A DNA stretch of 41,048 bases from a virus, in IMG/VR virus record IMGVR_UViG_3300020420_000032, positions 1 through 41,048 of that record; one strand, 5' to 3'. The notes beneath the pieces were generated by a model, which was not told the DNA's origin, made no database searches, and worked only from the letters and a program-made list of their open reading frames with translations. Position numbers and translations under genes: made by a program. Within the stretch, counting starts at the first letter, position 1; the number at the start of each line of letters is the position of its first letter. Positions 1 through 7,873 of this stretch are shown one piece after another.

Positions 1-231
1 CTTGTAGATATGTTACATCCACATTTTATGGGTCAAGTTGGTATGAGAATTATGCAACGTCCACAAGGTGCATCTGTGTTCAAAGATGAGAATGGTAATT
101 TTGATAAGGCTGCAATGGATGAATTTATGGATAGAACATATATAGAGAATATTTGGTATTTCAGTAAAGATAAAAACAAAGATATTTTTAGACATATAAA
201 AAGAAATACTTTAGAAAGTTTCTTTTCATGA
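1..231 (+). CDS. 3' end of an unidentified phage protein (partial)
   Basis: The reading frame is open from the first base of the window (first codon CTT) and ends at TGA 229-231, so only the last 76 residues are present and the true start lies upstream. The fragment is hydrophilic, with a Met-rich start and a basic, Phe-ending C-terminus. I do not recognise the family. It overlaps the next gene by 4 bases (ATGA), which suggests translational coupling with the methyltransferase downstream. Confidence 0.7.
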   Translation, partial: LVDMLHPHFMGQVGMRIMQRPQGASVFKDENGNFDKAAMDEFMDRTYIENIWYFSKDKNKDIFRHIKRNTLESFFS

Positions 232-857
232 TACATTTAGAAAGTTGTATAGACACATTAAAAAGAGATATTCAGTATGACTATGTGCTTACATCTCCAC
301 CAGATTATGCAGAATTAGGTATTCAAGCACATACATCTGAGTGGGAAGATTTTTTAGATAGTTGGATATCATTATTAAAACCTACAAAAAACCTAGTTAC
401 TGTCTGCACTACTGATAGAAAAGGTGATGGTAGAATATACCCAAAACACATTAAGGTAATTAATGTATTTGAAAAGAATAATTGGTTTCTTAGAAAAACT
501 AATATCTGGGTCAAGTCTTATAAAGTAAATATGTTTCGTATGAACTATATGCATATACTTACTTTCGCAAAGAAACCATTTAAGTTGAAAAATCCACATA
601 TGGTAGATGTAATATTGGATGAAAAGTCCACCATAATAGATGGGTTTAAGTATGGTATGAGTCCACTAGTTTGTCGTATGATGATAGAAAATCATACAAA
701 TGAAAACGATATAGTTTATGACCCATTCATGGGAAGTGGAACTACTGCAATTGCAGCCTTAGAGGTTGGAAGAAATTATCTTGGAAGCGAGATAAATGAA
801 GAGTATTATAAATTATCCAACAATAGAATTAAAAGACCAAATTTACTTGACTTTTAA
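228..857 (+). CDS. DNA (N4/N6) methyltransferase, beta-class order
   Basis: This 209-residue protein is a likely S-adenosylmethionine-dependent DNA methyltransferase acting on an exocyclic amino group of adenine or cytosine. The catalytic motif TSPPDY lies near the N-terminus (residues 22-27). The SAM-binding motif DPFMGSGTT is near the C-terminus (165-173), followed by a GRNYLGSEI strand. Catalytic motif before SAM motif is the beta-class arrangement. No restriction partner is seen in the window, so it looks like an orphan phage methylase that could protect phage DNA or alter its regulation. The start ATG overlaps the stop of the upstream gene (ATGA). The target sequence cannot be read from the gene. 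Confidence 0.88.
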   Translation: MIHLESCIDTLKRDIQYDYVLTSPPDYAELGIQAHTSEWEDFLDSWISLLKPTKNLVTVCTTDRKGDGRIYPKHIKVINVFEKNNWFLRKTNIWVKSYKVNMFRMNYMHILTFAKKPFKLKNPHMVDVILDEKSTIIDGFKYGMSPLVCRMMIENHTNENDIVYDPFMGSGTTAIAALEVGRNYLGSEINEEYYKLSNNRIKRPNLLDF

Positions 858-875
858 AACTAAATAGTGTAATAT
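847..875 (+). promoter_or_regulatory. Sigma70-like promoter, class ACTTGACTTTT
   Basis: A -35 TTGACT at 847-852 and a -10 TAATAT at 870-875 are separated by 17 bases. The predicted start near 882 gives a 15-base leader before mazG with the SD AGGAG. The extended -35 ACTTGACTTTT recurs at 22899, 31205 and 35849. The -35 overlaps the last codons of the methyltransferase gene. Confidence 0.6.
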
Positions 876-896
876 AGTTGAAAATAGGAGAATGAT

Positions 897-1301
897 ATGG
901 ATTCAGATTTACTGAGTGATTATCAAGATTTTGTTGACATGGTTACATCTGATGCATCTAAGAACATGGATGACTTTGGTGATGCACTCGATATCATGGA
1001 TGAACAAGGTGTTGAACCAACAAGACTAATGACTGCGAGTATCGGTCTATCTGGTGAAGTTGGTGAATTTAATGACATTGTAAAGAAATGTCTTTTTCAA
1101 GGTAAAGAAATGGATGAGAATACTGTAACTCATCTGAAAAAAGAATTAGGCGATGTAATGTGGTATATCGCTCAAGGTTGTATCGCATTAGGTACTGACA
1201 TTGAAGAGTTAATAGATATTAATACTGCAAAACTAAAAGATAGATACCCAGATGGATTTGATGGGTTTCGTTCTGATAACAGAGATGAGGATGATGTATG
1301 A
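897..1301 (+). CDS. mazG: MazG-like NTP pyrophosphohydrolase
   Basis: This 134-residue protein belongs to the all-alpha MazG/dUTPase-like superfamily, which hydrolyses (d)NTPs or alarmones to monophosphates and pyrophosphate. The metal-binding pattern is visible as EVGE (E54, E57) and ELGD (E83, D86), the usual ExxE...ExxD of the family, in a single MazG domain. It is preceded by the SD AGGAG and the promoter at 847, and its end overlaps uvsX by 4 bases. MazG proteins are common in marine T4-like phages, where they are thought to adjust nucleotide or ppGpp pools. The exact substrate is unknown. Confidence 0.87.
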   Translation: MDSDLLSDYQDFVDMVTSDASKNMDDFGDALDIMDEQGVEPTRLMTASIGLSGEVGEFNDIVKKCLFQGKEMDENTVTHLKKELGDVMWYIAQGCIALGTDIEELIDINTAKLKDRYPDGFDGFRSDNRDEDDV

Positions 1302-2329
1302 TAGATTTTTTAAAAGAGATTGCTAAAAATGCAGGCAATGAATATGCGGCTTTGGTGAGTGATGGTGTAGAGGCAGGAGATGTTGATAAGTTTATTGACT
1401 CTGGTTCTTATATATTTAATGCACTATTGTCTGGAAGTATTCATGGTGGACTTGCATCAAATAAGATTACTGCAATCGCTGGTGAAAGCGCAACGGGCAA
1501 GACGTTTTTTGTACTAGGTATGTGTAAACACTTTCTGGATAGTAATCCAGATGCTGGTGTAATATTTTTTGAGAGTGAAAGTGCAATTACTAAACAGATG
1601 GTAATTGATAGAGGTATTGATGCAAAGAGAATGTACATGATGCCTGTAACTACAGTTCAAGAGTTTAGAACACAAGCACTCAAAGTACTTGATAATTATC
1701 TTGCACAAAATGAAGCAGATAGAAAACCAATTATGATATGTCTAGACTCACTTGGTATGTTGTCTACTACAAAAGAAGTAGAAGATACTAGTGATGGAAA
1801 AGAGACTAGAGATATGACAAGAGCACAAGTTCTCAAGGCTGCATTTCGTGTGTTGACTTTGAAACTTGGTCGTGCAAAAGTTCCTATGGTTGTAACGAAC
1901 CATACATATGATGTAGTAGGTTCAATGTTCCCAACAAAAGAAATGGGTGGTGGTTCTGGTCTGAAGTATGCAGCTTCATCTATTGTGTATCTCTCCAAAA
2001 AGAAAGAGAAGGATGGAACTGAAGTAATAGGTAATATTGTACACTGTAAAAATCATAAATCACGTTTGACTATTGAAAACAAAATGGTAGATGTACGTCT
2101 AACATATGACAAAGGACTTGATAGACATTATGGACTACTTGACCTTGCACTTAAATATGATATATTTAAAAGTGTATCTACTCGTATTGAATTACCAGAT
2201 GGTACTAAACAATATGCAAAGACTATTAATAATGACCCCACAAAGTATTTTACTGAGGACATTATGAGACAATTAGATGAATGTGCAATGAAAGAATTTA
2301 AATATGGAAACTTACATACGGAACTATGA
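1298..2329 (+). CDS. uvsX: UvsX, RecA-like recombinase
   Basis: This 343-residue ATP-dependent strand-exchange protein forms filaments on ssDNA for recombination-dependent replication in T4-like phages. Walker A is GESATGKT (residues 62-69) and Walker B is MICLD (146-150). A Gly-rich DNA-binding L2 region, [10 protein letters not shown], follows near residue 217. Length and motif spacing fit T4 UvsX-type RecA proteins, which are shorter than bacterial RecA. It sits between mazG and the oxygenase/gp41 genes, overlapping both neighbours, so it belongs to the replication operon. Confidence 0.93.
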   Translation: MIDFLKEIAKNAGNEYAALVSDGVEAGDVDKFIDSGSYIFNALLSGSIHGGLASNKITAIAGESATGKTFFVLGMCKHFLDSNPDAGVIFFESESAITKQMVIDRGIDAKRMYMMPVTTVQEFRTQALKVLDNYLAQNEADRKPIMICLDSLGMLSTTKEVEDTSDGKETRDMTRAQVLKAAFRVLTLKLGRAKVPMVVTNHTYDVVGSMFPTKEMGGGSGLKYAASSIVYLSKKKEKDGTEVIGNIVHCKNHKSRLTIENKMVDVRLTYDKGLDRHYGLLDLALKYDIFKSVSTRIELPDGTKQYAKTINNDPTKYFTEDIMRQLDECAMKEFKYGNLHTEL

Positions 2330-2948
2330 AAATGTAATTAGTGATGAAGTTTGTCATGATATCATAAATATTTACGAAAGACTCTGGAAAGAGAAAACTG
2401 AAGAAATTCAGTCTATGAGTTTATGTTATGATACTGAAGGTAATAAAACTTGTGGTGCGTGTAATTGCCAACGATTAGATATTATGCAACATAATGAGTA
2501 TCAACAGTATACAAATATTATACTTCATTATTTGCAAAGTGTAATTCAGAGATATACTGAAGATACAAAAATTATTAAAAACCAGTGGCCTGCAAAATAT
2601 GGATTTGAACATTTTAGAGTGAAAAGATATTTACCAGATGGAATTCAACAACATGATTTACATTCAGATGTAAATAATAAATCATCTGCAAAAAGATTCC
2701 TTTCTATTATCTGTTATCTTAATGAAGATTTCTCTGGAGGTGAAACCACGTTTCCTAATTTTAATCATACTAGTAAAGTGACAACTGGTGGTATTATTAT
2801 GTTCCCTTGTACATGGAGTTATTTACATAAAGGTAATCCAGTAAAAAGTGGTTCTGGTAAATATGTTCTGGGAACATTTTTAAATTACATTACTACACAA
2901 AAGTTAAATAGAGTAGGTGATAAAACATTAGGAACGGATAATGTCTGA
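2304..2948 (+). CDS. 2OG-Fe(II) dioxygenase, prolyl 4-hydroxylase type
   Basis: This 214-residue protein resembles the prolyl 4-hydroxylase alpha-subunit-like family of 2-oxoglutarate/Fe(II) oxygenases. Iron ligands are visible as H120-x-D122 (HSD) and H175. K186 sits about ten residues after the distal His, where the 2-oxoglutarate carboxylate is bound. The core GGETTFPNF and the strand following CYLN are typical of the family. The start overlaps the end of uvsX by 26 bases in another frame. The substrate is unknown; hydroxylation of a phage or host protein is the usual guess for this family in marine phages. Confidence 0.85.
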   Translation: METYIRNYENVISDEVCHDIINIYERLWKEKTEEIQSMSLCYDTEGNKTCGACNCQRLDIMQHNEYQQYTNIILHYLQSVIQRYTEDTKIIKNQWPAKYGFEHFRVKRYLPDGIQQHDLHSDVNNKSSAKRFLSIICYLNEDFSGGETTFPNFNHTSKVTTGGIIMFPCTWSYLHKGNPVKSGSGKYVLGTFLNYITTQKLNRVGDKTLGTDNV

Positions 2949-3276
2949 TATCGAAAAGAAGTATACCTTTGTAGAAAATAAGGGTGCAAAGTGGCAAGGT
3001 ATAGGACTTACCAAAGAGGCTGGTTTTTATCAAGGTGTGGTTTACAGATATGGAAAGGTTACACCGATTGAAGAGAACGATAAATTACGATTACAGTTTG
3101 ACTGGCAAATATTAGACTCTAATGGGTTAGGAAAAGAATATTTTAAAAATGATTTTTTTAACTTGATTGGTGACATACTTTATGATATAATGGATAAACA
3201 ATTAGAAGATGGAAGTTTGCAATATGTTAACACAGACGATAGAAAGAACAACGCTATCACACTTAATTCACAATGA
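2941..3276 (+). CDS. Conserved hypothetical protein upstream of gp41
   Basis: This 111-residue hydrophilic protein has no motif I can assign. It starts 8 bases inside the end of the oxygenase gene and ends about 50 bases inside the gp41 gene, so it is translationally embedded in the replication cluster. Beta-strand-like segments (YTFVEN, FYQGVVYRYG, LRLQFDWQIL) suggest a small beta-rich domain. A role with the helicase or ssDNA is possible from position only. Confidence 0.7.
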   Translation: MSDIEKKYTFVENKGAKWQGIGLTKEAGFYQGVVYRYGKVTPIEENDKLRLQFDWQILDSNGLGKEYFKNDFFNLIGDILYDIMDKQLEDGSLQYVNTDDRKNNAITLNSQ

Positions 3277-4633
3277 GAATTACTGTAGAAAAGTTCTCCC
3301 TTTTATAAAATCGGAATACTTTTCTAATCGAAGTGAAAGAGTAGTATTTGAAGAAATCAATAAGTTTCTTGAAAAATATAATTCACTACCTACAAAAGAA
3401 ACACTCACAATTGGAATTGATAATCGTAAAGATATTAATGATGATGAGTATAAAAAGATTGTTGAGGTCATCACTTCACTTGATAAAACTGAAGTAGACT
3501 TACAATGGTTACATGACGAAACAGAAAAGTTCTGTAAAGACAAAGCGATATATAATGCAGTTCTTGATGGTATCAAGATTATTGATGGTAAAGATAAAGA
3601 TAGAACACCAGAAGCAATACCATCTATATTATCAGAAGCATTAGGTGTTGCGTTTGATTTATCTGTAGGTCATGACTATGTTGAAGATGGTTTAGAAAGA
3701 TATGAATTCTATCATAAGAAAGAAGAAAAGATACAATTCGATTTAGATTATTTCAATAAGATTACGAAAGGTGGATTACCACAAAAAACTTTGAACATTG
3801 CACTTGCTGGTACTGGAGTAGGTAAATCACTATTCATGTGTCATATGGCTGCATCGACTCTCATGCAAGGTAAGAATGTTCTATATATTACATTAGAGAT
3901 GGCAGAGGAACGTATTGCAGAACGAATAGATGCTAATCTAATGAACGTAACTATAGATGATTTACATACACTCCCTAAAAAGATGTTTGAGAATTATCTA
4001 ACTAAAATACAAAAGAAGACAAATGGTAAATTAATTGTCAAAGAATACCCAACTGCATCTGCTCATGTTGGAAACTTTAGAAGTCTAATTAAGGAACTCG
4101 CACTCAAGAGGAGTTTCAAACCAGATATTATATTCATTGATTATTTGAATATTTGTGCGTCATCTAGATTCAAGGGGAACGCAAATGTCGGTTCGTACTT
4201 TTATATTAAAGCGATTGCAGAAGAACTTAGGGGTCTTGCCGTTGAAACTAATGTTCCAATTATGTCAGCGACACAAACTACTAGAAGTGGATTTGTCTCA
4301 AGCGACATTGGGTTGGAAGATACGTCAGAAAGTTTTGGTCTACCAGCTACGGCTGACCTTATGTTTGCTCTCATATCTACCGAAGAATTAGAAGACTTAA
4401 ATCAGATATGTGTTAAACAATTGAAGAATCGTTATAATGACCCAACTATAAATAAAAGATTTATATTAGGTATTGACAGAGCAAAGATGAGATTATATGA
4501 TGTGGAACAACACGCACAAAGAGATATAGTAGATTCTGGACAAGAAAAAGATGAAGTGGTTTTCGACAATACGCCATTTGCTGGAAAGACTAGCAAATAT
4601 GAGAAATTCTCAGACATCAAGGTTTCCTCGTAG
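3224..4633 (+). CDS. gp41: gp41-like replicative DNA helicase (DnaB family)
   Basis: This hexameric 5'-3' helicase unwinds DNA at the fork and works with gp61 primase and gp59 loader, both encoded downstream. From ATG 3224 it has 469 residues. The N-terminal part (HLIHNENYCRKVLPFIKSEY) resembles the start of T4 gp41. Walker A AGTGVGKS is at 195-202, Walker B is in IFIDYLN, and the DnaB-type SATQTTRSG motif follows. ATG 3224 is preferred because GGAAG lies 8 bases upstream; an in-frame ATG at 3209 would add five residues. The C-terminus overlaps the next small gene by 35 bases. Confidence 0.93.
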   Translation: MLTQTIERTTLSHLIHNENYCRKVLPFIKSEYFSNRSERVVFEEINKFLEKYNSLPTKETLTIGIDNRKDINDDEYKKIVEVITSLDKTEVDLQWLHDETEKFCKDKAIYNAVLDGIKIIDGKDKDRTPEAIPSILSEALGVAFDLSVGHDYVEDGLERYEFYHKKEEKIQFDLDYFNKITKGGLPQKTLNIALAGTGVGKSLFMCHMAASTLMQGKNVLYITLEMAEERIAERIDANLMNVTIDDLHTLPKKMFENYLTKIQKKTNGKLIVKEYPTASAHVGNFRSLIKELALKRSFKPDIIFIDYLNICASSRFKGNANVGSYFYIKAIAEELRGLAVETNVPIMSATQTTRSGFVSSDIGLEDTSESFGLPATADLMFALISTEELEDLNQICVKQLKNRYNDPTINKRFILGIDRAKMRLYDVEQHAQRDIVDSGQEKDEVVFDNTPFAGKTSKYEKFSDIKVSS

Positions 4634-4823
4634 AGCCTATAAAGTAAAATATTATCACGATATAAATCCAGACACCCAGAAGTGGGAAGTCATAGAACTA
4701 CCATCTAACAATGTTATCATAACATATGACTTTGAAGAAGATGCGTCTGAAGTATCACACAAATTAAATACATCCAAACCCTTTGGTGATTATGGTTTCC
4801 CAAATTTCCTATCACATAAATAA
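4599..4823 (+). CDS. Small hypothetical protein, gp41 operon end
   Basis: This 74-residue basic-to-acidic protein has an N-terminal RFPRRAYKVKYYHD segment and no recognised domain. ATG 4599 is chosen because GGAAAG lies about 10 bases upstream. The same frame is open from an ATG at 4551, which would overlap gp41 further. Its stop overlaps the late-type motif at 4815-4822, so it is probably the last gene of the replication cluster. Confidence 0.6.
   Translation: MRNSQTSRFPRRAYKVKYYHDINPDTQKWEVIELPSNNVIITYDFEEDASEVSHKLNTSKPFGDYGFPNFLSHK
4815..4822 (+). promoter_or_regulatory. T4 late-type promoter motif CATAAATA
   Basis: CATAAATA closely matches the T4 late promoter element TATAAATA, with no sigma70-like -35 upstream. 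It lies 25 bases before the first gene of the virion-type block. T4 late promoters use gp55/gp33; a gp33-like gene is present at 39168. Similar motifs occur at 14639 and 26995. Confidence 0.5.
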
Positions 4824-4847
4824 TAATATTATACATGGAGTAATTGG

Positions 4848-6170
4848 ATGTTAGGATTTAAAGGTTTTCTCGCAGAAGCTTCTATGGACAAGACACAACT
4901 TCTGAAAAGAGATAACATTAATATATTAAAAACTGCAATAGAAAAAGGCACACCTTTGGAAACTACCAAGGGTTTAACTCCTCTTACTTTTATCAATGAT
5001 GTAGACAAAGTTGCTTTTGAAAGTGGTGACTTGGATACTGCATTTTATCTCAATAGAAAATTTAAAAAGGTATTTCGCACACAAGAAGGCGAAGAGATTA
5101 CACTAAAAGATGTTACCAAAACATCTATGTTTGGTGGTGGTCGTGGTTCTGGTGGTGGTGCAGAAAATACTGATATAACAGAGTGTATGCAATGTGTTTA
5201 TTGTTCTGAGATGCAAAATGGTGTGAAACCAGATGATATAGATTTTAAATCACTAAAATCTAAAGATTTTGAAATTGATACTCAATTGACTAAAATAGAA
5301 GCTGCATTAGATGATTCATGGATTGAGTCATCTATATTAATTGCAGAACTTATGCAAAAGAAAATGAAGGGTAAGTTTACTTTTCATAAGGGTTCACCTT
5401 TAGTTAAGGATTTAGAGGGTAAGTGGAAAGCACTTAATAAAAATGAGAAAGCGTTTTCAAATATTAATAAATGGAATCCAGCAGATATATGGGCAGTAAA
5501 GAAAGGTTTTACTCCAAACTTTTCACAATATGAAACTCTTGGTGAGTTTAATAATTATTTCAAAGAAATGTATGATGCACAGAATTTAATGGGTATATCA
5601 CTCAAAAAAGCAAAAGGTTCTGTTCCATATGGTGAATATAACACTAGTGGATTTATTCGTAGACCAGTTACATTTGGTGGTTACACTTTATATACCAGAG
5701 ATTTTTTTAATTCAAAAGATATGTATTTTCAAATGAAGGGTGCTGGAAATATTCAACTTAGAACATTTGGTAACTTCCAATTTCAAGGTGAAATAAAAGG
5801 AAGAACTGCATCTGCTGGTAAAATAGGTGGAGGAATAATTCTTGCGATATTAGAAAAAGTAACTGGTATTACAAATAAATTATCTGCAAGACAAGTTAAA
5901 TCACTTGCAACTAAACCATCACCACAATTTTTACAAGAATTCTATGAATTATATCTTTCATTAGAAACTAAGAAAAAGATGGAACAAGAAGAATTTAATA
6001 AATTACTTGACAAAGAGAAACCAGATTTCTTATACTCAAAGTATTGGGCAATGTTTATTGTTTCAAGTATGATTAATAGTAGAAAACAAAACGAGGTTAC
6101 AGATGCAATCGCTGGATACGCAGCTTCACAATCAGATTTATCTGGCCCCTATGCAAAGTATGGTGATTAA
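4848..6170 (+). CDS. Putative virion-associated protein with capsid-targeting-like N-terminus
   Basis: This 440-residue protein is of unknown function. It opens with MLGFKGFLAEAS, whose FLAE-A resembles the T4 internal-protein capsid-targeting peptide (hydrophobic-x-E followed by a small residue) cut by the prohead protease. A Gly-rich stretch (GGGRGSGGG, about residues 96-104) precedes a CMQCVYC cysteine cluster. It follows a late-type motif and overlaps the next gene by one base (TAATG), and the next protein also has an LLE-G start. Packaging in the head is inference. Confidence 0.7.
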   Translation: MLGFKGFLAEASMDKTQLLKRDNINILKTAIEKGTPLETTKGLTPLTFINDVDKVAFESGDLDTAFYLNRKFKKVFRTQEGEEITLKDVTKTSMFGGGRGSGGGAENTDITECMQCVYCSEMQNGVKPDDIDFKSLKSKDFEIDTQLTKIEAALDDSWIESSILIAELMQKKMKGKFTFHKGSPLVKDLEGKWKALNKNEKAFSNINKWNPADIWAVKKGFTPNFSQYETLGEFNNYFKEMYDAQNLMGISLKKAKGSVPYGEYNTSGFIRRPVTFGGYTLYTRDFFNSKDMYFQMKGAGNIQLRTFGNFQFQGEIKGRTASAGKIGGGIILAILEKVTGITNKLSARQVKSLATKPSPQFLQEFYELYLSLETKKKMEQEEFNKLLDKEKPDFLYSKYWAMFIVSSMINSRKQNEVTDAIAGYAASQSDLSGPYAKYGD

Positions 6171-7402
6171 TGTTTAATTTATTAGAAGGAAAAGAAGGTA
6201 AAAACCTACACTTAGAACATATCGAAGATGAGATATTAAACTTTGGTGTGCCTGGGGGTAGGGCTGCAATTAACTTTGTTCGTTCCCTAAGAGATATGCT
6301 TGCTGGGGAGTCTAGGTCTTCAGTCAACATGACAGTCAAGTGGGATGGTGCGCCTGCGATATTCGCTGGAACTGACCCAAGTGATGGTAAGTTCTTTGTT
6401 GCAAAGAAATCAGTATTCAATGTAAGTCCAAAGTTATATAAAACAGATGCAGAGATAGATGCAGACTTGTCTGGAGATTTAAATGCAAAATTCAAAGTCG
6501 CACTTGCAGAGTTCTCAAAACTTGGAATCAAAGGAGTCCTCCAAGGTGACCTCATGTTCACAGATGACATATCGAAAGAAAATATTGAAGGGGTATCATA
6601 TTACACTTTCCAGCCTAATACTATTGTTTACGCTGTGCCTGTTGATAGTTCTCTTGGTAAGGTAATGAATACTGCAAAGATTGGTGTTGTATGGCATACG
6701 ACATATTCTGGTTCTACACTTCAAGATATGAAAGCATCTTTCGGTGCAAATATAAAAGGACTAAGTAAACCTACTTCAGTATGGATGGATGATGCAACTT
6801 ATAAAGATGCGTCTGGTACTGCAACAATGACTGCAAAAGAAACTGCTGAAGTGACTGCACATTTATCAAATGCTGGTAAAACATTTCAGAGAATAAATGC
6901 AGTAAGACTAAAGAAGTTTCTGAACCTACAAGATTCACTCACTGGTAAATTGGTAGGTGCATCACTCAAGACATACAATAATACAAAGGTTCGTGCTGGT
7001 CAAAAAATTACAGACCCAAAAGGACACGCAAATGGTTACATTACTCATGTTGAGAATCATTTTCAGAAAGAGATTGATAAACTTAAAACGGATAAATCTA
7101 AAGATGTTCTCAAAACAAAGATGACAGAATATATTCGTGAGTTCAAAAAAGACTTGGGCAATCTACAACAAATGATTGCGTTTCAATCACATTTGGTAGA
7201 TGCAAAGATGGGGATTGTTAAAAAACTAAATAGTGTAAAAGGTTTAACCGATACTTTTATCAAGACTGCAAATGGATTTAAAGTGACAAACCCAGAGGGA
7301 TACGTTGCAATTGATAGAATATCTGGTGATGCTGTGAAGTTAGTCGATAGAATGGAATTTAGTTTTAATAACTTTACTGCAATTAAGGCATGGGATAAAT
7401 GA
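6170..7402 (+). CDS. DNA/RNA ligase-like nucleotidyltransferase family protein
   Basis: This 410-residue protein carries VKWDG (K57-W-D-G60), matching the KxDG motif I of covalent nucleotidyltransferases (DNA/RNA ligases and capping enzymes). FVAKKS and GVLQGDLMF follow in positions that could be motifs III/IIIa. The C-terminal half is helical and Lys-rich. The N-terminus MFNLLEGKEG again looks like a short targeting peptide with a possible cleavage site after LLE. It is coupled to neighbours by 1- and 4-base overlaps. Ligase activity is likely from motif I but not proven; a nucleotidylated structural protein is an alternative. Confidence 0.68.
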   Translation: MFNLLEGKEGKNLHLEHIEDEILNFGVPGGRAAINFVRSLRDMLAGESRSSVNMTVKWDGAPAIFAGTDPSDGKFFVAKKSVFNVSPKLYKTDAEIDADLSGDLNAKFKVALAEFSKLGIKGVLQGDLMFTDDISKENIEGVSYYTFQPNTIVYAVPVDSSLGKVMNTAKIGVVWHTTYSGSTLQDMKASFGANIKGLSKPTSVWMDDATYKDASGTATMTAKETAEVTAHLSNAGKTFQRINAVRLKKFLNLQDSLTGKLVGASLKTYNNTKVRAGQKITDPKGHANGYITHVENHFQKEIDKLKTDKSKDVLKTKMTEYIREFKKDLGNLQQMIAFQSHLVDAKMGIVKKLNSVKGLTDTFIKTANGFKVTNPEGYVAIDRISGDAVKLVDRMEFSFNNFTAIKAWDK

Positions 7403-7872
7403 AAACTTTAAAAGAAAGATATTACGAGTCTAGTGAAGAATACGTTCAACTTGAATTGTTTATGAAAGAACTAAACAAATTGAATGATGAATCATTAGAC
7501 GAAAACGTATTAAAGAAAGTTGCAAAGAGTGTCAAAGCACGATACTTAGAATTAAGTAGACGCATGAAAAAAGTTGCAAGGTCTGCTATTGCAAAGTTCA
7601 AAAGAAAAAGAACTCAAACTCGTAAAAGAGATTCTGCACAACTCCTCCAAGCCGCACAAAGACAAGCAAAGATGAAGGTTCTAAAAAAAGTATTAGGGCC
7701 TAAAGTTAACTATAAAGAACTCCCTATTGATAAGAGAATACAAATCAATCAAAAAATAGTTGCAAAACATAAGAAGAAGATTGATAAAATGACTAAGAAG
7801 ATTTTGAGAACTCTTAAAACAAAAGAGGGTGAAAGAATCGCAAAGAACAAAGCGGCTCAACAAGAGAAATAA
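7399..7872 (+). CDS. Very basic helical protein, possible internal head protein
   Basis: This 157-residue protein is extremely Lys/Arg-rich in its central and C-terminal parts (for example KFKRKRTQTRKRD, KHKKKIDKMTKK) and predicted helical, with an acidic N-terminal 35 residues. Such composition suits nucleic acid binding or a head-core role. No catalytic motif is seen. It overlaps the ligase-like gene by 4 bases and is followed after one base by the HIGH-motif nucleotidyltransferase gene. Function is unknown. Confidence 0.65.
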   Translation: MKTLKERYYESSEEYVQLELFMKELNKLNDESLDENVLKKVAKSVKARYLELSRRMKKVARSAIAKFKRKRTQTRKRDSAQLLQAAQRQAKMKVLKKVLGPKVNYKELPIDKRIQINQKIVAKHKKKIDKMTKKILRTLKTKEGERIAKNKAAQQEK

Positions 7873-7873
7873 T

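Noticed and set aside
1-231. First frame considered as the C-terminus of DNA polymerase gp43
   Set aside because: No resemblance to the T4 polymerase C-terminus or its clamp-binding end, so it was left unidentified.
4155-4391. 78-codon + strand frame inside gp41
   Set aside because: Out of frame with a clear helicase domain and without SD or recognisable protein features. The same holds for 24708-24953 inside the reductase.
6007-6036. TTGACA with TATACT at 18-base spacing inside the 4848 gene
   Set aside because: Deep inside coding sequence, 130 bases before the next gene, and CTTGAC is a frequent Leu-Asp codon pair here.
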